Source of the DNA: Pseudorhodobacter ferrugineus DSM 5888
GTDB taxonomy: Bacteria > Pseudomonadota > Alphaproteobacteria > Rhodobacterales > Rhodobacteraceae
NCBI RefSeq assembly: GCF_000420745.1
Contig: NZ_ATVN01000014.1
Location: 1 to 64,000, forward strand
Direction of reading: 5' to 3'
Length of the DNA stretch: 64,000 nt
A program made the translations under genes and the position numbers. Within the stretch, counting starts at the first letter, position 1. Every line of letters begins with the position of its first letter. Shown here piece by piece: positions 9,067 to 20,522 of this stretch. The notes under the pieces were generated by a model. The model saw only the letters and a program-made list of their open reading frames with translations, had not been told where the DNA came from and searched no databases.

Positions 9067-9096
9067 CTCCGCCCTTTTGTCACGAAAAGGGTGGAG
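9067..9096 (+). terminator. Hairpin after the second DUF533 gene
   Basis: CTCC-G-CCCTTTT (9067-9078) pairs with AAAAGGG-T-GGAG (9085-9096) around a 6-nt loop, shortly after the stop and before fur. The T-run that would follow is absent, so termination strength is uncertain. Confidence 0.5.
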
Positions 9097-9161
9097 CCTG
9101 CCCCGTATTTTGCGTAAATGGGTGCCAACATCACGTAAGACCACGGGGCGCAGGGCCAGCC

Positions 9162-9577
9162 ATGACCAAAGACATCATCGCACGCTGCGAGGCCGCCGGC
9201 CTGCGCATGACCGAACAGCGCCGCATCGTCGCCCGCGTGATCGGTGCCGCCGACGATCACCCCGATGTCGAAGAGCTGTACGCCCGCGCCTCGGCCATTG
9301 ATCCGCGCATTTCCATCGCGACCGTCTACCGCTCGGTCAAACTGTTCGAGGAGTCGGGCATCTTGGAACGCTTGGAGTTCGGCGATGGCCGCGCGCGGTA
9401 CGAGGACGCCGAACGCGACCACCACGACCACCTGATCGACATGAATTCGGGCGAGGTCATCGAATTCGTCGACCCCGAGATCGAGGCGCTGCAAGACCGC
9501 ATCGCTGCCCGCCTTGGCTACACGCTCAAAGGCCACAGGTTAGAGCTGTACGGCGTCCCTGTGAAAAAGCCAAAGGC

Positions 9578-9581
<4 letters not shown>
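9162..9581 (+). CDS. fur: Fur/Mur-family metalloregulator
   Basis: A 139-residue Fur-family repressor. The winged helix is at about 1-80 (LRMTEQRRIVARVI, then ISIATVYRSVKLF as recognition helix); residues 87-90 are HHDH followed by LID, the family's metal-binding hallmark, and the dimerisation half ends at HRLELYGVPV. The C-terminal CxxC zinc pairs of enterobacterial Fur are absent. In Rhodobacterales and Rhizobiales this type often responds to manganese (Mur) with iron control given to Irr/RirA, so the effector should not be assumed to be iron. The stop overlaps the next ATG by four bases, indicating translational coupling with the transporter. Confidence 0.9.
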
Positions 9582-11816
<2,235 letters not shown>

Positions 11817-11826
11817 AACCTTTGGC

Positions 11827-11854
11827 CTTGGCGGGCAAACCACTGCCCGCCAAG
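11827..11854 (+). terminator. Perfect 11-bp hairpin after eno
   Basis: CTTGGCGGGCA (11827-11837) pairs with TGCCCGCCAAG (11844-11854) around AACCAC, ten bases after the enolase stop. No T-run follows, as with several hairpins in this window. Confidence 0.6.
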
Positions 11855-11872
11855 CCTATCCCAGCCCCCCGC

Positions 11873-11894
11873 CTTCTTTCCGGCAAAAATATCC
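11873..11894 (-). repeat. Copy of the GGTATTTTTGCCAAGATGAA-type intergenic repeat
   Basis: On the minus strand this reads GGATATTTTTGCCGGAAAGAAG, a diverged member of the element also present at 15435-15458 and 45297-45319. It lies between eno and rarD. Confidence 0.5.
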
Positions 11895-12015
11895 AAACCC
11901 ACCCTTTGCCACAGGGCGCTGGCCCTTGCCATTCTGCGCCCTTCGCAAGCCCCGCAAATGTATCCGATACAACTTAGATCTGGCAGCCCGTGCCCCGCAG
12001 GGCTATGCCTGCCCA

Positions 12016-12918
12016 ATGACCCAAAACACCCCCAAAAACGAAGACAGCCTGTCAGGCTTTTTCTACGCGCTCTCCGCCTATGTGCTTTGGGGGTTCCTAC
12101 CGCTTTACATGAAGGCGCTGGCCCATGTTCCGCCAACCGAGGTGATCGCCCACCGCGTGCTGTGGTCCTTGCCCATCGCCGCCGTGGTCCTGCTGGCCCA
12201 AGGCCGCACCGCAGATCTGAAACGCGCCTTGCGCACGCCCTCAATGCTCGGCATGGCCGCGGTGGCCGCCATCCTGATCTCGGTCAATTGGGGCTTTTAC
12301 ATATGGGCCATCGGCGCAGGCCACGCGCTTGACGCGGCTTTGGGCTATTACATCAACCCCTTGTTCAGCATCCTGCTTGGGGCTTTCATTCTCAAAGAAC
12401 GGCTTTCGCCTTTGCAAAAGGCCGCCGTTGCCCTTGCCGCCATCGCCGTGATCGTGCTGACCATCGGCGCAGGCCGCCTGCCCGTGGTCGCCCTTGCCCT
12501 GACGTTCAGTTGGGGCTTTTACGCCTATCTCAAAAAACAACTCCCCATCGGCCCGAACCAGGGCTTCACCCTCGAAGTCATCCTGCTCACCCCCTTCGCG
12601 CTGGGATATGTGATCTACGTCCAAACCACCGGTACCAGCCACTTCCTGCAAGGCACCGCGACTGACACTTGGCTCCTCTTGGGCTGCGGCGTGATTACAG
12701 CAATCCCGCTGATGCTCTATGCCAATGGCGCGAAACTCTTGCGGCTGTCGACCATCGGCATCATGCAATATATCGCACCAACGATGATTTTCCTAACGGC
12801 GGTGTTCATCTTCAACGAACCCTTCGGCATCCCCCGCATGATCGCCTTCCCGATGATCTGGGCCGCGCTGATCCTCTATTCCATCGCCATGTTCAGGGGC
12901 CGCGCGCGCAAAGCCTAG
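12016..12918 (+). CDS. rarD: RarD-type EamA transporter
   Basis: A 300-residue membrane protein of the RarD subgroup of DMT transporters (annotated as chloramphenicol-sensitive protein; substrate unknown). The subgroup is recognised from YALSAYVLWGFLPLYMKAL at the start, EVIAHRVLWSLPIA, LISVNWGFYIWAIGAGH, ALGYYINPLFSILLGAFIL and the RLSTIGIMQYIAPTMIFL segment. The ATG at 12016 (MTQNTPKNED) gives the family's normal length; an upstream in-frame ATG at 11926 would add 30 residues without hydrophobic or conserved content. It is convergent with anmK, whose stop is 16 bases away. Confidence 0.88.
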   Translation: MTQNTPKNEDSLSGFFYALSAYVLWGFLPLYMKALAHVPPTEVIAHRVLWSLPIAAVVLLAQGRTADLKRALRTPSMLGMAAVAAILISVNWGFYIWAIGAGHALDAALGYYINPLFSILLGAFILKERLSPLQKAAVALAAIAVIVLTIGAGRLPVVALALTFSWGFYAYLKKQLPIGPNQGFTLEVILLTPFALGYVIYVQTTGTSHFLQGTATDTWLLLGCGVITAIPLMLYANGAKLLRLSTIGIMQYIAPTMIFLTAVFIFNEPFGIPRMIAFPMIWAALILYSIAMFRGRARKA

Positions 12919-12933
12919 GGCCCGCAACCGCGC

Positions 12934-14028
12934 TCAAGGCTTGCTGATCTGCCCGCCCCCAATCGCCGCCCGCACCCCCGTGGTGCCGGGACAAGAGGTC
13001 GGCAACCCCATTGCCACCCGCACCGCCAAATAGGCAAAAGCCTGCGCCTCCAGCATATCCCCGTCCAGCCCCACGGCCTCAACTGGCACCACCTCGCAGC
13101 CCATCAAATCGGCCAGCATCGCCATCATCACCACGTTATGCCGCCCGCCGCCCGTGACCAACAACCGCGCAACAGGCGCGGGGAAATGCTCCGCCCCCTT
13201 GGCCACCGCCGCCGCCGCCGCCGCCGTCAAAGTCGCCGCCGCATCGGCATCGGATAACCCAGCCACCGCCTTGACCAACCCCGCAAAATCATTCCGGTCC
13301 AAAGACTTGGGCGGCATCCTATAGAAATACGGATGCGCAAGAAACTGCGTCACAATCCCCTCATCCGGCACACCAGCCCCCGCAAGCGCCCCGCCCTCAT
13401 CACGCAACAGCCCCAAACGATCCGCCACCAAATCATTGATCGGCGCATTCGCAGGCCCTGTGTCAAAGGCCAAACAAGCCCCCGCCTCCTCGGGCGCATG
13501 ATGGCGCGGGTCAACCCATGTCAGGTTTCCCACCCCGCCCAAATTCAAAAACGCCACAGGGGCATCGGCCCCGATAAACTTGGCACAAGCAAAATGGAAA
13601 AACGGGGCCAAGGGCGCGCCCTGCCCGCCCATTTCCACATCCGCCGTCCGAAAATCCCACACCACAGGCAGCCCCAGCACTTCGGCCAACACCTGTCCCG
13701 ACCCGCATTGATACGTCCCCCGCCCGCCCGGATCATGCGCCAGGGTTTGCCCGTGAAACCCCACAATCTCGGCCCCGTCAAACAGCCCCAACACAGCCGC
13801 ATGCACGGCCTCAACCGCTTCGGCCACCTCTTCAACCCCCGCATCACCGTGCCAAAGACCCAAGCCAGATCGCAACAGATCGCGCTCGGGGTCCGTATAC
13901 GCGCGGTAGGCCGTGTTCCCGAACTCTAAAATCCGGTGCCCGTCGGTCAGCACCATCGCCGCGTCCACCCCGTCCAGCGACGTCCCCGACATCGCCCCCA
14001 GCGCCCAGACCGTTCCTGCCTTCAACAT
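12934..14028 (-). CDS. anmK: Anhydro-N-acetylmuramic acid kinase
   Basis: A 364-residue sugar kinase of the peptidoglycan recycling pathway that phosphorylates and opens anhydro-MurNAc to give MurNAc-6-phosphate. Motifs: [14 protein letters not shown] phosphate loop at the N-terminus, [35 protein letters not shown] read in two parts, [27 protein letters not shown], and [10 protein letters not shown] near the end. The start [15 protein letters not shown] is preferred because AAAGGGGG lies ten bases upstream; the frame runs 21 bases further. tyrS is divergent, with only 73 bp between the two starts. Confidence 0.95.
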   Translation of the reverse strand: MLKAGTVWALGAMSGTSLDGVDAAMVLTDGHRILEFGNTAYRAYTDPERDLLRSGLGLWHGDAGVEEVAEAVEAVHAAVLGLFDGAEIVGFHGQTLAHDPGGRGTYQCGSGQVLAEVLGLPVVWDFRTADVEMGGQGAPLAPFFHFACAKFIGADAPVAFLNLGGVGNLTWVDPRHHAPEEAGACLAFDTGPANAPINDLVADRLGLLRDEGGALAGAGVPDEGIVTQFLAHPYFYRMPPKSLDRNDFAGLVKAVAGLSDADAAATLTAAAAAAVAKGAEHFPAPVARLLVTGGGRHNVVMMAMLADLMGCEVVPVEAVGLDGDMLEAQAFAYLAVRVAMGLPTSCPGTTGVRAAIGGGQISKP

Positions 14029-14101
14029 CAAAGCCCCCTTTGACGGCACCCCGCCGCCCCGCTATACGCGCATGACATATAGTATAAAGCACGAGAGCCC
14101 C

Positions 14102-15349
14102 ATGACCTACCATGCAAAATCAGACTTCATGCGCGTGATGATGGAGCGCGGCTTTTTGGCCGATTGCACCGATTATCAAGGGCTGGACGAGGCGTTGGTC
14201 AAAGGCATCCTGCCCGGCTATATCGGCTTTGATGCCACGGCCAAAAGCTTGCATGTGGGCAGTCTGATCCAGATCATGATGCTGCGCTGGTTGCAAAAAT
14301 GTGGCGGCAAACCGATTGTCCTGATGGGCGGCGGCACGACCAAGGTGGGCGACCCGTCATTCCGCGCCGATGAGCGCCCGCTGCTGTCACCGGCGCAAAT
14401 CGACGACAATATCGCTGGCATTCGCCGTGTGTTCTCTTCCTACGTGACCTTTGGCGAGGGTGCGAATGATGCCTTGATGCTGAACAACGCCGAATGGCTG
14501 GACCAACTCAACTACCTCGATTTCCTGCGCGACATCGGGCGGCATTTTTCGATCAACCGCATGCTGTCGTTCGAGTCCGTAAAGTCGCGGCTGGACCGTG
14601 AACAATCGCTGTCTTTCCTTGAATTTAACTACATGATCCTGCAAGCCTATGATTTCTTGGAACTTAACCGCCGCTACGGCTGTTTGCTCCAAATGGGCGG
14701 GTCCGATCAATGGGGTAATATCGTCAACGGTATCGACCTCACGCGCCGCGTTTTGGACAACCAGATTTTTGGCCTGACCTCGCCTTTGCTGACTACATCA
14801 GACGGCAAGAAAATGGGCAAAAGCCTGAATGGCGCGATCTGGCTGAACGCCGATATGCTGTCGCCGTATGAATTCTGGCAGTTCTGGCGCAACACCACCG
14901 ATGCCGATGTCGGCCGTTTCCTGAAACTTTATACCGAGCTTCCGGTGGACGAATGCGACCGTTTGGGCCAACTGCAAGGGTCAGACATCAACGCCGCCAA
15001 GGTTATCCTTGCCAATGAAGTCACCACCCTTTGCCACGGTGCCGAGGCCGCGGCGGCGGCCGAAGCCACGGCCCGCGACGTGTTTGAAAAAGGCGGCACG
15101 GGTGATGATTTGCCAACCTTTACCGTGACCGCAGACGAACTGGCCGACGGTGTTTCCGTCTCGTCACTCTTCGTCAAATCCGGTCTGGCGAAATCGGGCA
15201 AGGACGCCAAGCGTCTGATCACTGAGGGCGGTGCGCGGCTGAATGACGAAGCTGTGGTTGAGGGCCAGATGATAACCGCCGCCGACCTTGCCCAGCCGAT
15301 CAAACTGACCGCAGGCCGCAAACGCCATGCGCTGATTGTGCTGGGATAA
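14102..15349 (+). CDS. tyrS: Tyrosyl-tRNA synthetase
   Basis: A 415-residue class I aminoacyl-tRNA synthetase. The HIGH-like motif is in [16 protein letters not shown], the tyrosine pocket in [13 protein letters not shown] and [11 protein letters not shown], and the KMSKS-like loop is [11 protein letters not shown]. The C-terminal S4 RNA-binding domain begins at about 350 ([22 protein letters not shown]). The ATG at 14102 (MTYHAKSDF) is preferred over the one at 14072 because homologues begin with this sequence. Standalone gene divergent from anmK. Confidence 0.95.
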   Translation: MTYHAKSDFMRVMMERGFLADCTDYQGLDEALVKGILPGYIGFDATAKSLHVGSLIQIMMLRWLQKCGGKPIVLMGGGTTKVGDPSFRADERPLLSPAQIDDNIAGIRRVFSSYVTFGEGANDALMLNNAEWLDQLNYLDFLRDIGRHFSINRMLSFESVKSRLDREQSLSFLEFNYMILQAYDFLELNRRYGCLLQMGGSDQWGNIVNGIDLTRRVLDNQIFGLTSPLLTTSDGKKMGKSLNGAIWLNADMLSPYEFWQFWRNTTDADVGRFLKLYTELPVDECDRLGQLQGSDINAAKVILANEVTTLCHGAEAAAAAEATARDVFEKGGTGDDLPTFTVTADELADGVSVSSLFVKSGLAKSGKDAKRLITEGGARLNDEAVVEGQMITAADLAQPIKLTAGRKRHALIVLG

Positions 15350-15434
15350 AACTCTGCGCATCCTGCGAGGCAAAGCCGGGGGGGCAGCCCCCCCGATCAA
15401 CCAAAGGCCGGGAGGCCAGCCCCCCGGACCCCCC

Positions 15435-15458
15435 GGAGGTATTTGTGCAAAGATGAAG
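15435..15458 (+). repeat. GGAGGTATTTGTGCAAAGATGAAG-type intergenic repeat (first complete copy)
   Basis: Downstream of tyrS, after a G/C-rich stretch with several CCCCCC/GGGGGG pairs, comes GGAGGTATTTGTGCAAAGAT and then GAAG. A reverse-strand copy lies at 45297-45319 between fabG and fabD and a diverged one at 11873-11894. In both complete copies the element is preceded by a C-rich/G-rich hairpin. It looks like a dispersed REP-type element of this lineage. Confidence 0.6.
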
Positions 15459-15510
15459 AGGAAAGCCGACGGAAAGCACTGCAAATCTCTGCGGCTTTCC
15501 AACCACCCCG

Positions 15511-15535
15511 CGTAGGGTGTGCTTCAGCGCACCAC
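15511..15535 (+). repeat. 25-bp hairpin repeat, copy 1
   Basis: The sequence from CGTAGGGTGTGC through TTCA to GCGCACCAC is identical over 25 bases with 51336-51360. GGTGTGC and GCGCACC form a stem around TTCA with one wobble pair. It sits 24 bp before the MAPEG gene. Confidence 0.7.
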
Positions 15536-15558
15536 CCCTCAATTGTAAGGACCACCCC

Positions 15559-15954
15559 ATGCCCGCAATCGCCTTTGTCGCTGCTCTTGCCGTCGTCCAG
15601 TATCTTGCCTTTGGCTGGCTCACCGGCCGCGCCCGTGCCAAATCGGGGCTAAAGGCCCCCGCGATGACGGGCGATGCGGGGTTTGAACGCATGTACCGCG
15701 TGCAAATGAACACTATTGAAGTGATGATGGCGTTTTTGCCCGCTCTGTATCTGGCATCGCTGTTTTGGCCAGCTTATGTCGTTGCCCCGATTGCTGCGAT
15801 CTATCTGATCGGTCGCCATCTGTTCTGGCGCGCCTATGTCACCGATCCGGCCAAGCGCGGATTGGGGTTTATGCTGTCGATTGTGCCGGTGTTTGTGTTG
15901 TTGATCTTGGCGCTGATTGGTGCGGTGATGGGCCTTTTAGGGGTGGGGGCTTAA
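15559..15954 (+). CDS. MAPEG-family membrane protein
   Basis: A 131-residue protein with four hydrophobic segments and the MAPEG pattern: basic RARAKSG after the first helix, GFERMYRVQMNTIE before the second, and YLIGRHLFWRAYVTDPAKRGLGF between the second and third helices (read in parts). Members include microsomal glutathione transferases and uncharacterised bacterial relatives; the bacterial proteins are generally annotated only by family. The ATG at 15559 follows TAAGGA. It is flanked upstream by two repeats and downstream by a convergent cyclophilin. Confidence 0.85.
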   Translation: MPAIAFVAALAVVQYLAFGWLTGRARAKSGLKAPAMTGDAGFERMYRVQMNTIEVMMAFLPALYLASLFWPAYVVAPIAAIYLIGRHLFWRAYVTDPAKRGLGFMLSIVPVFVLLILALIGAVMGLLGVGA

Positions 15955-16049
15955 CCCCCACGGCGCTTCGACGTTTAAAGGCCTCACGAGGGTCAGTTTG
16001 CAAGCATATCTGGTTAGGCATCGTTTGCAAAAACCACCGCGAACGCGGG

Positions 16050-16064
16050 TTAAAATCAGGTTAA
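16050..16064. promoter_or_regulatory. CtrA-type full site TTAA-N7-TTAA in a convergent intergenic region
   Basis: TTAA (16050-16053), seven bases (AATCAGG), TTAA (16061-16064), followed by C. This is the CtrA recognition pattern of alphaproteobacteria. It lies between the 3' ends of the MAPEG and cyclophilin genes, not before a start codon, and is followed by a 40-bp A/T-rich stretch. It may be chance or may drive a non-coding transcript. Confidence 0.35.
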
Positions 16065-16101
16065 CAAAAATAAATTTATTGTTCTTAATCAATGTGTTGG
16101 G

Positions 16102-16130
16102 AAAATGTCCGCGCGCGGTCATCTGCAAAA
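16102..16130. repeat. GCGCGCGG-centred element beside a terminator, copy 1
   Basis: AAAATGTCCGCGCGCGG followed by TCATCTGCAAAA. The same string, with T for C at one place, A for G at another and a five-base insertion (ACAGA), lies at 54858-54896. Both copies abut the T-tract side of a minus-strand terminator hairpin. Confidence 0.6.
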
Positions 16131-16133
16131 GAT

Positions 16134-16163
16134 TTGGCCCGCCCCAAGACAAGGGCGGGCCAA
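16134..16163 (-). terminator. Terminator after the cyclophilin pair
   Basis: TTGGCCCGCCC (16134-16144) and GGGCGGGCCAA (16153-16163) form a perfect 11-bp stem with an 8-nt loop. On the minus strand it is followed by ATCTTTTGC, so it suits termination of the leftward cyclophilin operon. Confidence 0.75.
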
Positions 16164-16168
16164 TCCGA

Positions 16169-16777
16169 TTATTCCACGGTCACTTTTGCCATTTGGTCGG
16201 GGTTTGAAACCTCGCCATTGCCACCAGCGCCGCGCTTGATTTGATCAACCACATCCATGCCTTCAATCACGCGACCCACGACTGTGTATTGATTGTCCAA
16301 AAACGGGCCCGGCGCGAACATGATGAAAAACTGGCTGTTGGCCGAATCCGGGCTTTGGCTGCGGGCCATACCGACGATCCCGCGATCAAACGTCTCGGCT
16401 GAAAACTCGGCCGGAATGTTGGGCAAATCAGACCCACCCATCCCCGCGCGGCTGGTATCGCCGCCCGCTTTTCCGAACGCGACATCGCCGGTTTGGGCCA
16501 TAAAGCCGTCAATCACGCGGTGAAACACCACCCCGTCATATTTCCCGTCTTTCGCCAGCGCCGTAATCTGGGCCACATGCTTGGGCGCTAGATCGGACAG
16601 CATATCAATGACCACACGGCCATTCGCCTCGCCAGCAACCTCGATCACCAGGTTCGGGCCGGGCCCGTCCACAGCCTGCGCCATGGCAGGCGTCGCGGAT
16701 TGAGACAGCGCATAGCCCCCCAAAACCGCCAGCCCAAGGGCGAAAAACCCGCCCGCGACCAAAGTATCCTTACGCAT
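16169..16777 (-). CDS. Periplasmic/membrane-anchored peptidyl-prolyl isomerase (cyclophilin)
   Basis: A 202-residue cyclophilin-type PPIase that speeds cis-trans isomerisation of prolyl bonds. Residues 1-35 form a signal peptide or anchor (MRKDTLVAGGFFALGLAVLG, ending near AMAQA). The catalytic domain has FHRVIDGFMAQTGD, NIPAEF, GIVGMARSQSPDSANSQFFI and the TVVGRVIEGMDVVD segment, the short bacterial form without the tryptophan of human CypA. The gene overlaps the end of the second cyclophilin gene by 8 bp, so the pair is one operon with a cytoplasmic and an exported member. Confidence 0.9.
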   Translation of the reverse strand: MRKDTLVAGGFFALGLAVLGGYALSQSATPAMAQAVDGPGPNLVIEVAGEANGRVVIDMLSDLAPKHVAQITALAKDGKYDGVVFHRVIDGFMAQTGDVAFGKAGGDTSRAGMGGSDLPNIPAEFSAETFDRGIVGMARSQSPDSANSQFFIMFAPGPFLDNQYTVVGRVIEGMDVVDQIKRGAGGNGEVSNPDQMAKVTVE

Positions 16778-17276
16778 CGGCAGCCACCTTTACCGAAATC
16801 ATCCGGTCCGGCGCTGCTGGCGGCTCGCCTTTTGCGATGGCATCCACATGCTCCATCCCCGAAATCACGCGGCCATAAACTGTGTATTGGCCGTTCAGGA
16901 AGTCGTTGTCCTTGAAGTTGATGAAGAACTGGCTGTTGGCCGAATTCGGGTTCGACGACCGCGCCGCACCCAAAGTCCCGCGCGCATGCGGCAGCTTGGA
17001 AAACTCGGCCGGAAGATCGGGCATATCGGATCCGCCTGTCCCTGCGCGGCGCAGGTTGAACCCGTCTTCCATATCGCCATGTTCGACATCACCGGTCTGG
17101 GCCATAAAGCCGTCAATCACGCGGTGAAAACAGACATTGTCATAGGCGCCGGCGCGGGCCAGCTCTTTCATCCGTGCGGTATGCTTGGGCGCCACATCGG
17201 CAAGCAGCTCAATCGTGACAGTGCCGCCCTTGAGTTCCATCAAGATTGTGTTCTCTGGGTCTTTGATATCGGCCAT
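16770..17276 (-). CDS. Cytoplasmic peptidyl-prolyl isomerase (cyclophilin)
   Basis: A 168-residue cyclophilin without signal sequence. It starts MADIKDPENTILMEL and contains FHRVIDGFMAQTGD, SDMPDLPAEFSKL, GTLGAARSSNPNSANSQFFI and YTVYGRVISGMEHVDAI. It is the first gene of a two-gene operon; the exported paralogue follows with an 8-bp overlap. GGAG (revcomp of CTCC, 17283-17286) lies before the ATG. pgk is divergent across 123 bp. Catalytic arginine, phenylalanine and glutamine positions of the family are in the FHR and SQFFI motifs. Confidence 0.92.
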   Translation of the reverse strand: MADIKDPENTILMELKGGTVTIELLADVAPKHTARMKELARAGAYDNVCFHRVIDGFMAQTGDVEHGDMEDGFNLRRAGTGGSDMPDLPAEFSKLPHARGTLGAARSSNPNSANSQFFINFKDNDFLNGQYTVYGRVISGMEHVDAIAKGEPPAAPDRMISVKVAADA

Positions 17277-17399
17277 TTGGCGCTCCTCTATTTATCTGAC
17301 GCGCAACTTAATCATCCCGAAGGCTGTTGGAAAGGGCTAACCATTGACGAACCCGATGGGATAGGGTCGAAGAAGGGCAACCAAAGATAGGAGGCTGCA

Positions 17400-18593
17400 A
17401 TGGCTTGGAAAACGCTGGATGACATGAACTTGGCCGGTAAGGTCGCGCTGGTGCGGGTTGACGTGAACGTGCCGATGGAAAACGGCAAGGTCACTGATGC
17501 CACCCGTATTGAACGCATTGTACCCACCCTGACCGATATTCTGGCCAAAGGCGGCAAGCCTGTCCTTTTGGCGCATTTCGGTCGCCCCAAAGGTGCCGTC
17601 GTGCCAGACATGAGCCTTGCGCAGGTTATGCCTGCCCTGCAGGCCGCCCTGCCCGGGGTTAAGGTTACATTCGCCAGCGATTGCATTGGCGGCCCCGCCA
17701 AAACGGCCATTGCCGCCATGGGGGCGAATGAGGTTGTCTTGCTGGAGAACACCCGTTTTCTTGCGGGCGAGGAAAAGAATGACCCGATGCTGGCGGCCAG
17801 CATGGCGGCTTTGGGCGATATCTATGTGAATGACGCTTTTTCTGCCGCGCACCGCGCACATGCCAGCACCGAAGGCATCGCGCGCCTGTTGCCCAGCTGC
17901 GCAGGCCGCTTGATGCAGGCCGAACTCTCCGCACTCGAGGCGGCTTTGGGCAATCCTGTGCGCCTCGTGGTCGCCGTGGTTGGCGGGGCCAAGGTGTCTA
18001 CCAAACTGGACTTGCTCGGCAATCTGGTGACCAAGGTGAACCACCTGATCATCGGTGGCGGCATGGCAAACACCTTCCTTGTCGCCCAAGGGATTGAGGT
18101 TGGCAAAAGTCTGGCCGAGCGTGACATGGCAGACACCGCGCTGGCGATTTTGGCCAAGGCAGACCAATCGGGCTGCGAAATTCACCTGCCCTTGGACATC
18201 GTGGTCGCGCGTGAATTCAAGGCGGGGGCCGCGTCCGAGGTGTTGCCCGTGGGCGATTGCCCTGCCGATGCGATGATCCTTGATGCAGGGCCGCAGACGG
18301 TGGCCAATATCGCCCATGTTTTCGCCAATTCACGCACGCTGATCTGGAACGGCCCTTTGGGTGCGTTCGAAATCAATCCTTTTGACACGGCCACCAATGC
18401 GGCGGCGCAAAAGGCAGGGGCGCTGACAATGGCAGGCGGCCTTGTATCTGTGGCAGGCGGCGGTGACACAGTGGCCGCGCTGAACAAGGCGGGCGTGGCC
18501 GATCAATTCACCTATATTTCCAGCGCAGGCGGGGCGTTCCTCGAATGGATGGAAGGGCGCGATTTGCCCGGCGTTGCAGCCCTGAAAGGATAA
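17400..18593 (+). CDS. pgk: Phosphoglycerate kinase
   Basis: A 397-residue glycolytic kinase that interconverts 1,3-bisphosphoglycerate and 3-phosphoglycerate with ATP production. Features: VALVRDVN-like [19 protein letters not shown] at the N-terminus, [54 protein letters not shown], and the nucleotide-binding [15 protein letters not shown] and [13 protein letters not shown] near the end. AGGAGG lies 7 bases before the ATG. It follows a divergent cyclophilin promoter and precedes a SDR gene after 4 bp. Confidence 0.97.
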   Translation: MAWKTLDDMNLAGKVALVRVDVNVPMENGKVTDATRIERIVPTLTDILAKGGKPVLLAHFGRPKGAVVPDMSLAQVMPALQAALPGVKVTFASDCIGGPAKTAIAAMGANEVVLLENTRFLAGEEKNDPMLAASMAALGDIYVNDAFSAAHRAHASTEGIARLLPSCAGRLMQAELSALEAALGNPVRLVVAVVGGAKVSTKLDLLGNLVTKVNHLIIGGGMANTFLVAQGIEVGKSLAERDMADTALAILAKADQSGCEIHLPLDIVVAREFKAGAASEVLPVGDCPADAMILDAGPQTVANIAHVFANSRTLIWNGPLGAFEINPFDTATNAAAQKAGALTMAGGLVSVAGGGDTVAALNKAGVADQFTYISSAGGAFLEWMEGRDLPGVAALKG

Positions 18594-18597
18594 AACG

Positions 18598-19380
18598 ATG
18601 GCAATTTGGGCCCTGGTTACCGGAGCATCCGAAGGGTTAGGGCGCGAATTCGCCATTCTGGCCGCGCAATCAGGGTTCGACGTAATCCTGACCGCGCGGC
18701 AAGAAGATAAGCTGCAAACCCTGTCGCATGAACTGCAACGCGCCTATCACGTGTCGGTTGTGGTGCTGCCCGCAGATTTGGCCGACCCAGAGGCAGCGGA
18801 GCGGTTGTGGCGCGATGCTTCAAACGGGCGGCAGATCGGGATTCTGATCAATAATGCGGGGCTTGGCCGCAATGGCCATTTTGCAGATGATACCAATTGG
18901 CCACGTGAGACTGCGTCGATATCGGTCAATGTGGTCGCGGCAACAATTTTGATGAAACGCGCCGTGGCGCATATGTTGGAACAGGGGTCCGGTCGGGTGC
19001 TGAATGTGGCTTCGACCGCCGCCTTCATGCCGGGGCCGCATATGGCCGTTTATCACGCGACCAAAGCCTATATGCTCAGCCTGTCCGAGGCTGTAGCGAC
19101 CGAGCTGCGTGGCACAGGGGTGTCCGTAACAGCGCTTTGCCCCGGACCCACCGAAACCGCGTTTTTCGACGCTGATAATGCTGTCCGCGCCACGCTGATA
19201 ACCAAGCTGGGCATGGCCCCTGCGCAAAGCGTGGCAGCCGCAGGTTGGGCAGCGATGGAGCGGGGCAAGCGCGTTAAGGTGACGGGGGTGTCAAACATGG
19301 TTTTCGCCAACCTGCCCCGTTTTGCACCGCGCACCTTGGTGGCATGGATCGCACAGATATTTCTGAAACGCCGTGGCTGA
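18598..19380 (+). CDS. Short-chain dehydrogenase/reductase
   Basis: A 260-residue classical SDR. The nucleotide motif is TGASEGLGREF at residues 7-17, followed by NNAGLGRNG, and the active site by the Ser of VASTAAF and the YHATK pair. The C-terminal part (PGPTETAFFDADN) matches the substrate-loop region of the Dhs-7/YqjQ-like subgroup, usually annotated only as SDR family NAD(P)-dependent oxidoreductase. It starts 4 bp after pgk, so it is in the same transcript; the substrate is unknown and the link with glycolysis is not evident. Confidence 0.85.
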   Translation: MAIWALVTGASEGLGREFAILAAQSGFDVILTARQEDKLQTLSHELQRAYHVSVVVLPADLADPEAAERLWRDASNGRQIGILINNAGLGRNGHFADDTNWPRETASISVNVVAATILMKRAVAHMLEQGSGRVLNVASTAAFMPGPHMAVYHATKAYMLSLSEAVATELRGTGVSVTALCPGPTETAFFDADNAVRATLITKLGMAPAQSVAAAGWAAMERGKRVKVTGVSNMVFANLPRFAPRTLVAWIAQIFLKRRG

Positions 19381-19498
19381 TCCCCTATTTTGATGTAATT
19401 TCAGATTGTTAGCGCCAACAGAATTGATTGGACTGCCGCATCCCGCTATGCCCTTTTGCAACAGGGGACTTCCCCTATTTCTGGATCATGGGGATGGT

Positions 19499-20395
19499 AT
19501 GATGCCGAACAGCAAGCAAGCCGAACAGATGGCACTAGGCGCAGGCTTTATCGCAGCGCTGGATCAAAGCGGCGGTTCCACCCCCAAGGCGCTGCGGCTT
19601 TATGGCGTAGAGGAAAGAGCCTATGCCTCTGAGGATGAAATGTATGACCTGATCCACGCAATGCGCGCGCGGATCATCAAATCGCCCGCCTTTACCGGCG
19701 ATAAGGTGATCGGCGCGATCCTGTTTGAACAAACGATGGACCGCGCGATTGATGGTATTCCAACCGCGCAATACCTGTGGGAACAGCGCGGCGTTGTGCC
19801 ATTCCTGAAGATCGACAAAGGGCTGGAGGCCGAAGCCAACGGCGTGCAGTTGATGAAACCGATGCCCGCGCTTGGCGCCCTGCTGGCCCGCGCGGCCAAA
19901 ACGGGGATTTTTGGCACCAAAGAACGCTCGGTCATCAATGCCGCCAATGCTGACGGGATTGAGGCTATCGTCGCCCAGCAATTCGCCGTGGGGGCCAAAG
20001 TGACCGCAGCGGGACTGATGCCAATTCTGGAACCCGAAGTAACCATTTCCATCGCCGATAAGGCCGAGGCCGAGGCGCTGCTGCTTGCCGCGCTTTTGCG
20101 CCACTTGGACCGCCTGCCAGCAGGCCAGCAAGTGATGCTGAAAGTGACCCTGCCGACCAAAGCCAATCTTTACAAACCCTTGGTCGATCACCCTGCTGTC
20201 ATGGCCGTGGTTGCCTTGTCGGGTGGTTATAACCGCAATGACGCAAACCATATCCTTGCGCAAAACACCGGCGTTATCGCTAGCTTTAGCCGCGCGCTGT
20301 CTGAAGGGCTAAGTGCAGGCCAAAGCGATGCGGAATTTGATGCCATGTTGGGCGATGCGATCACCAGCATCCACGCCGCTTCCCTTACGGGTTAA
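19499..20395 (+). CDS. fba: Class I fructose-bisphosphate aldolase
   Basis: A 298-residue aldolase of the class I (Schiff base) type, cleaving fructose 1,6-bisphosphate into triose phosphates. It shows GFIAALDQSGGSTPKAL near the N-terminus, AILFEQTMDRAIDG, VPFLKIDKGLEAEANG with a lysine in the expected part of the barrel, and VVALSGGYNRNDANHILAQN near the C-terminus, read in parts. The ATG at 19499 is chosen because GGGGATGG lies about 8 bases ahead; an adjacent ATG at 19502 is an alternative. The next gene is ftsB after a hairpin. Confidence 0.9.
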   Translation: MMPNSKQAEQMALGAGFIAALDQSGGSTPKALRLYGVEERAYASEDEMYDLIHAMRARIIKSPAFTGDKVIGAILFEQTMDRAIDGIPTAQYLWEQRGVVPFLKIDKGLEAEANGVQLMKPMPALGALLARAAKTGIFGTKERSVINAANADGIEAIVAQQFAVGAKVTAAGLMPILEPEVTISIADKAEAEALLLAALLRHLDRLPAGQQVMLKVTLPTKANLYKPLVDHPAVMAVVALSGGYNRNDANHILAQNTGVIASFSRALSEGLSAGQSDAEFDAMLGDAITSIHAASLTG

Positions 20396-20428
20396 GCACC
20401 CCAAAACCGCCTAAACCCCAATAAAGAT

Positions 20429-20455
20429 GGGAATTTCCTCATTGAGGGGATTCCC
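20429..20455 (+). terminator. Hairpin after fba
   Basis: GGGAATTTCCTC (20429-20440) pairs with GAGGGGATTCCC (20444-20455) around ATT, with two wobble pairs. A short TTT follows. It separates fba from ftsB. Confidence 0.6.
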
Positions 20456-20522
20456 TTTGCGAATCACTTGTGGCAAGGTGTGCGTAGGCCCCCGAATGAG
20501 AGGGGTATGAGGCAGCACGCAG

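Noticed and set aside
16000-16170. A small coding gene in the convergent gap
   Set aside because: No frame of reasonable length with a ribosome site; the sequence is A/T-rich with hairpins.
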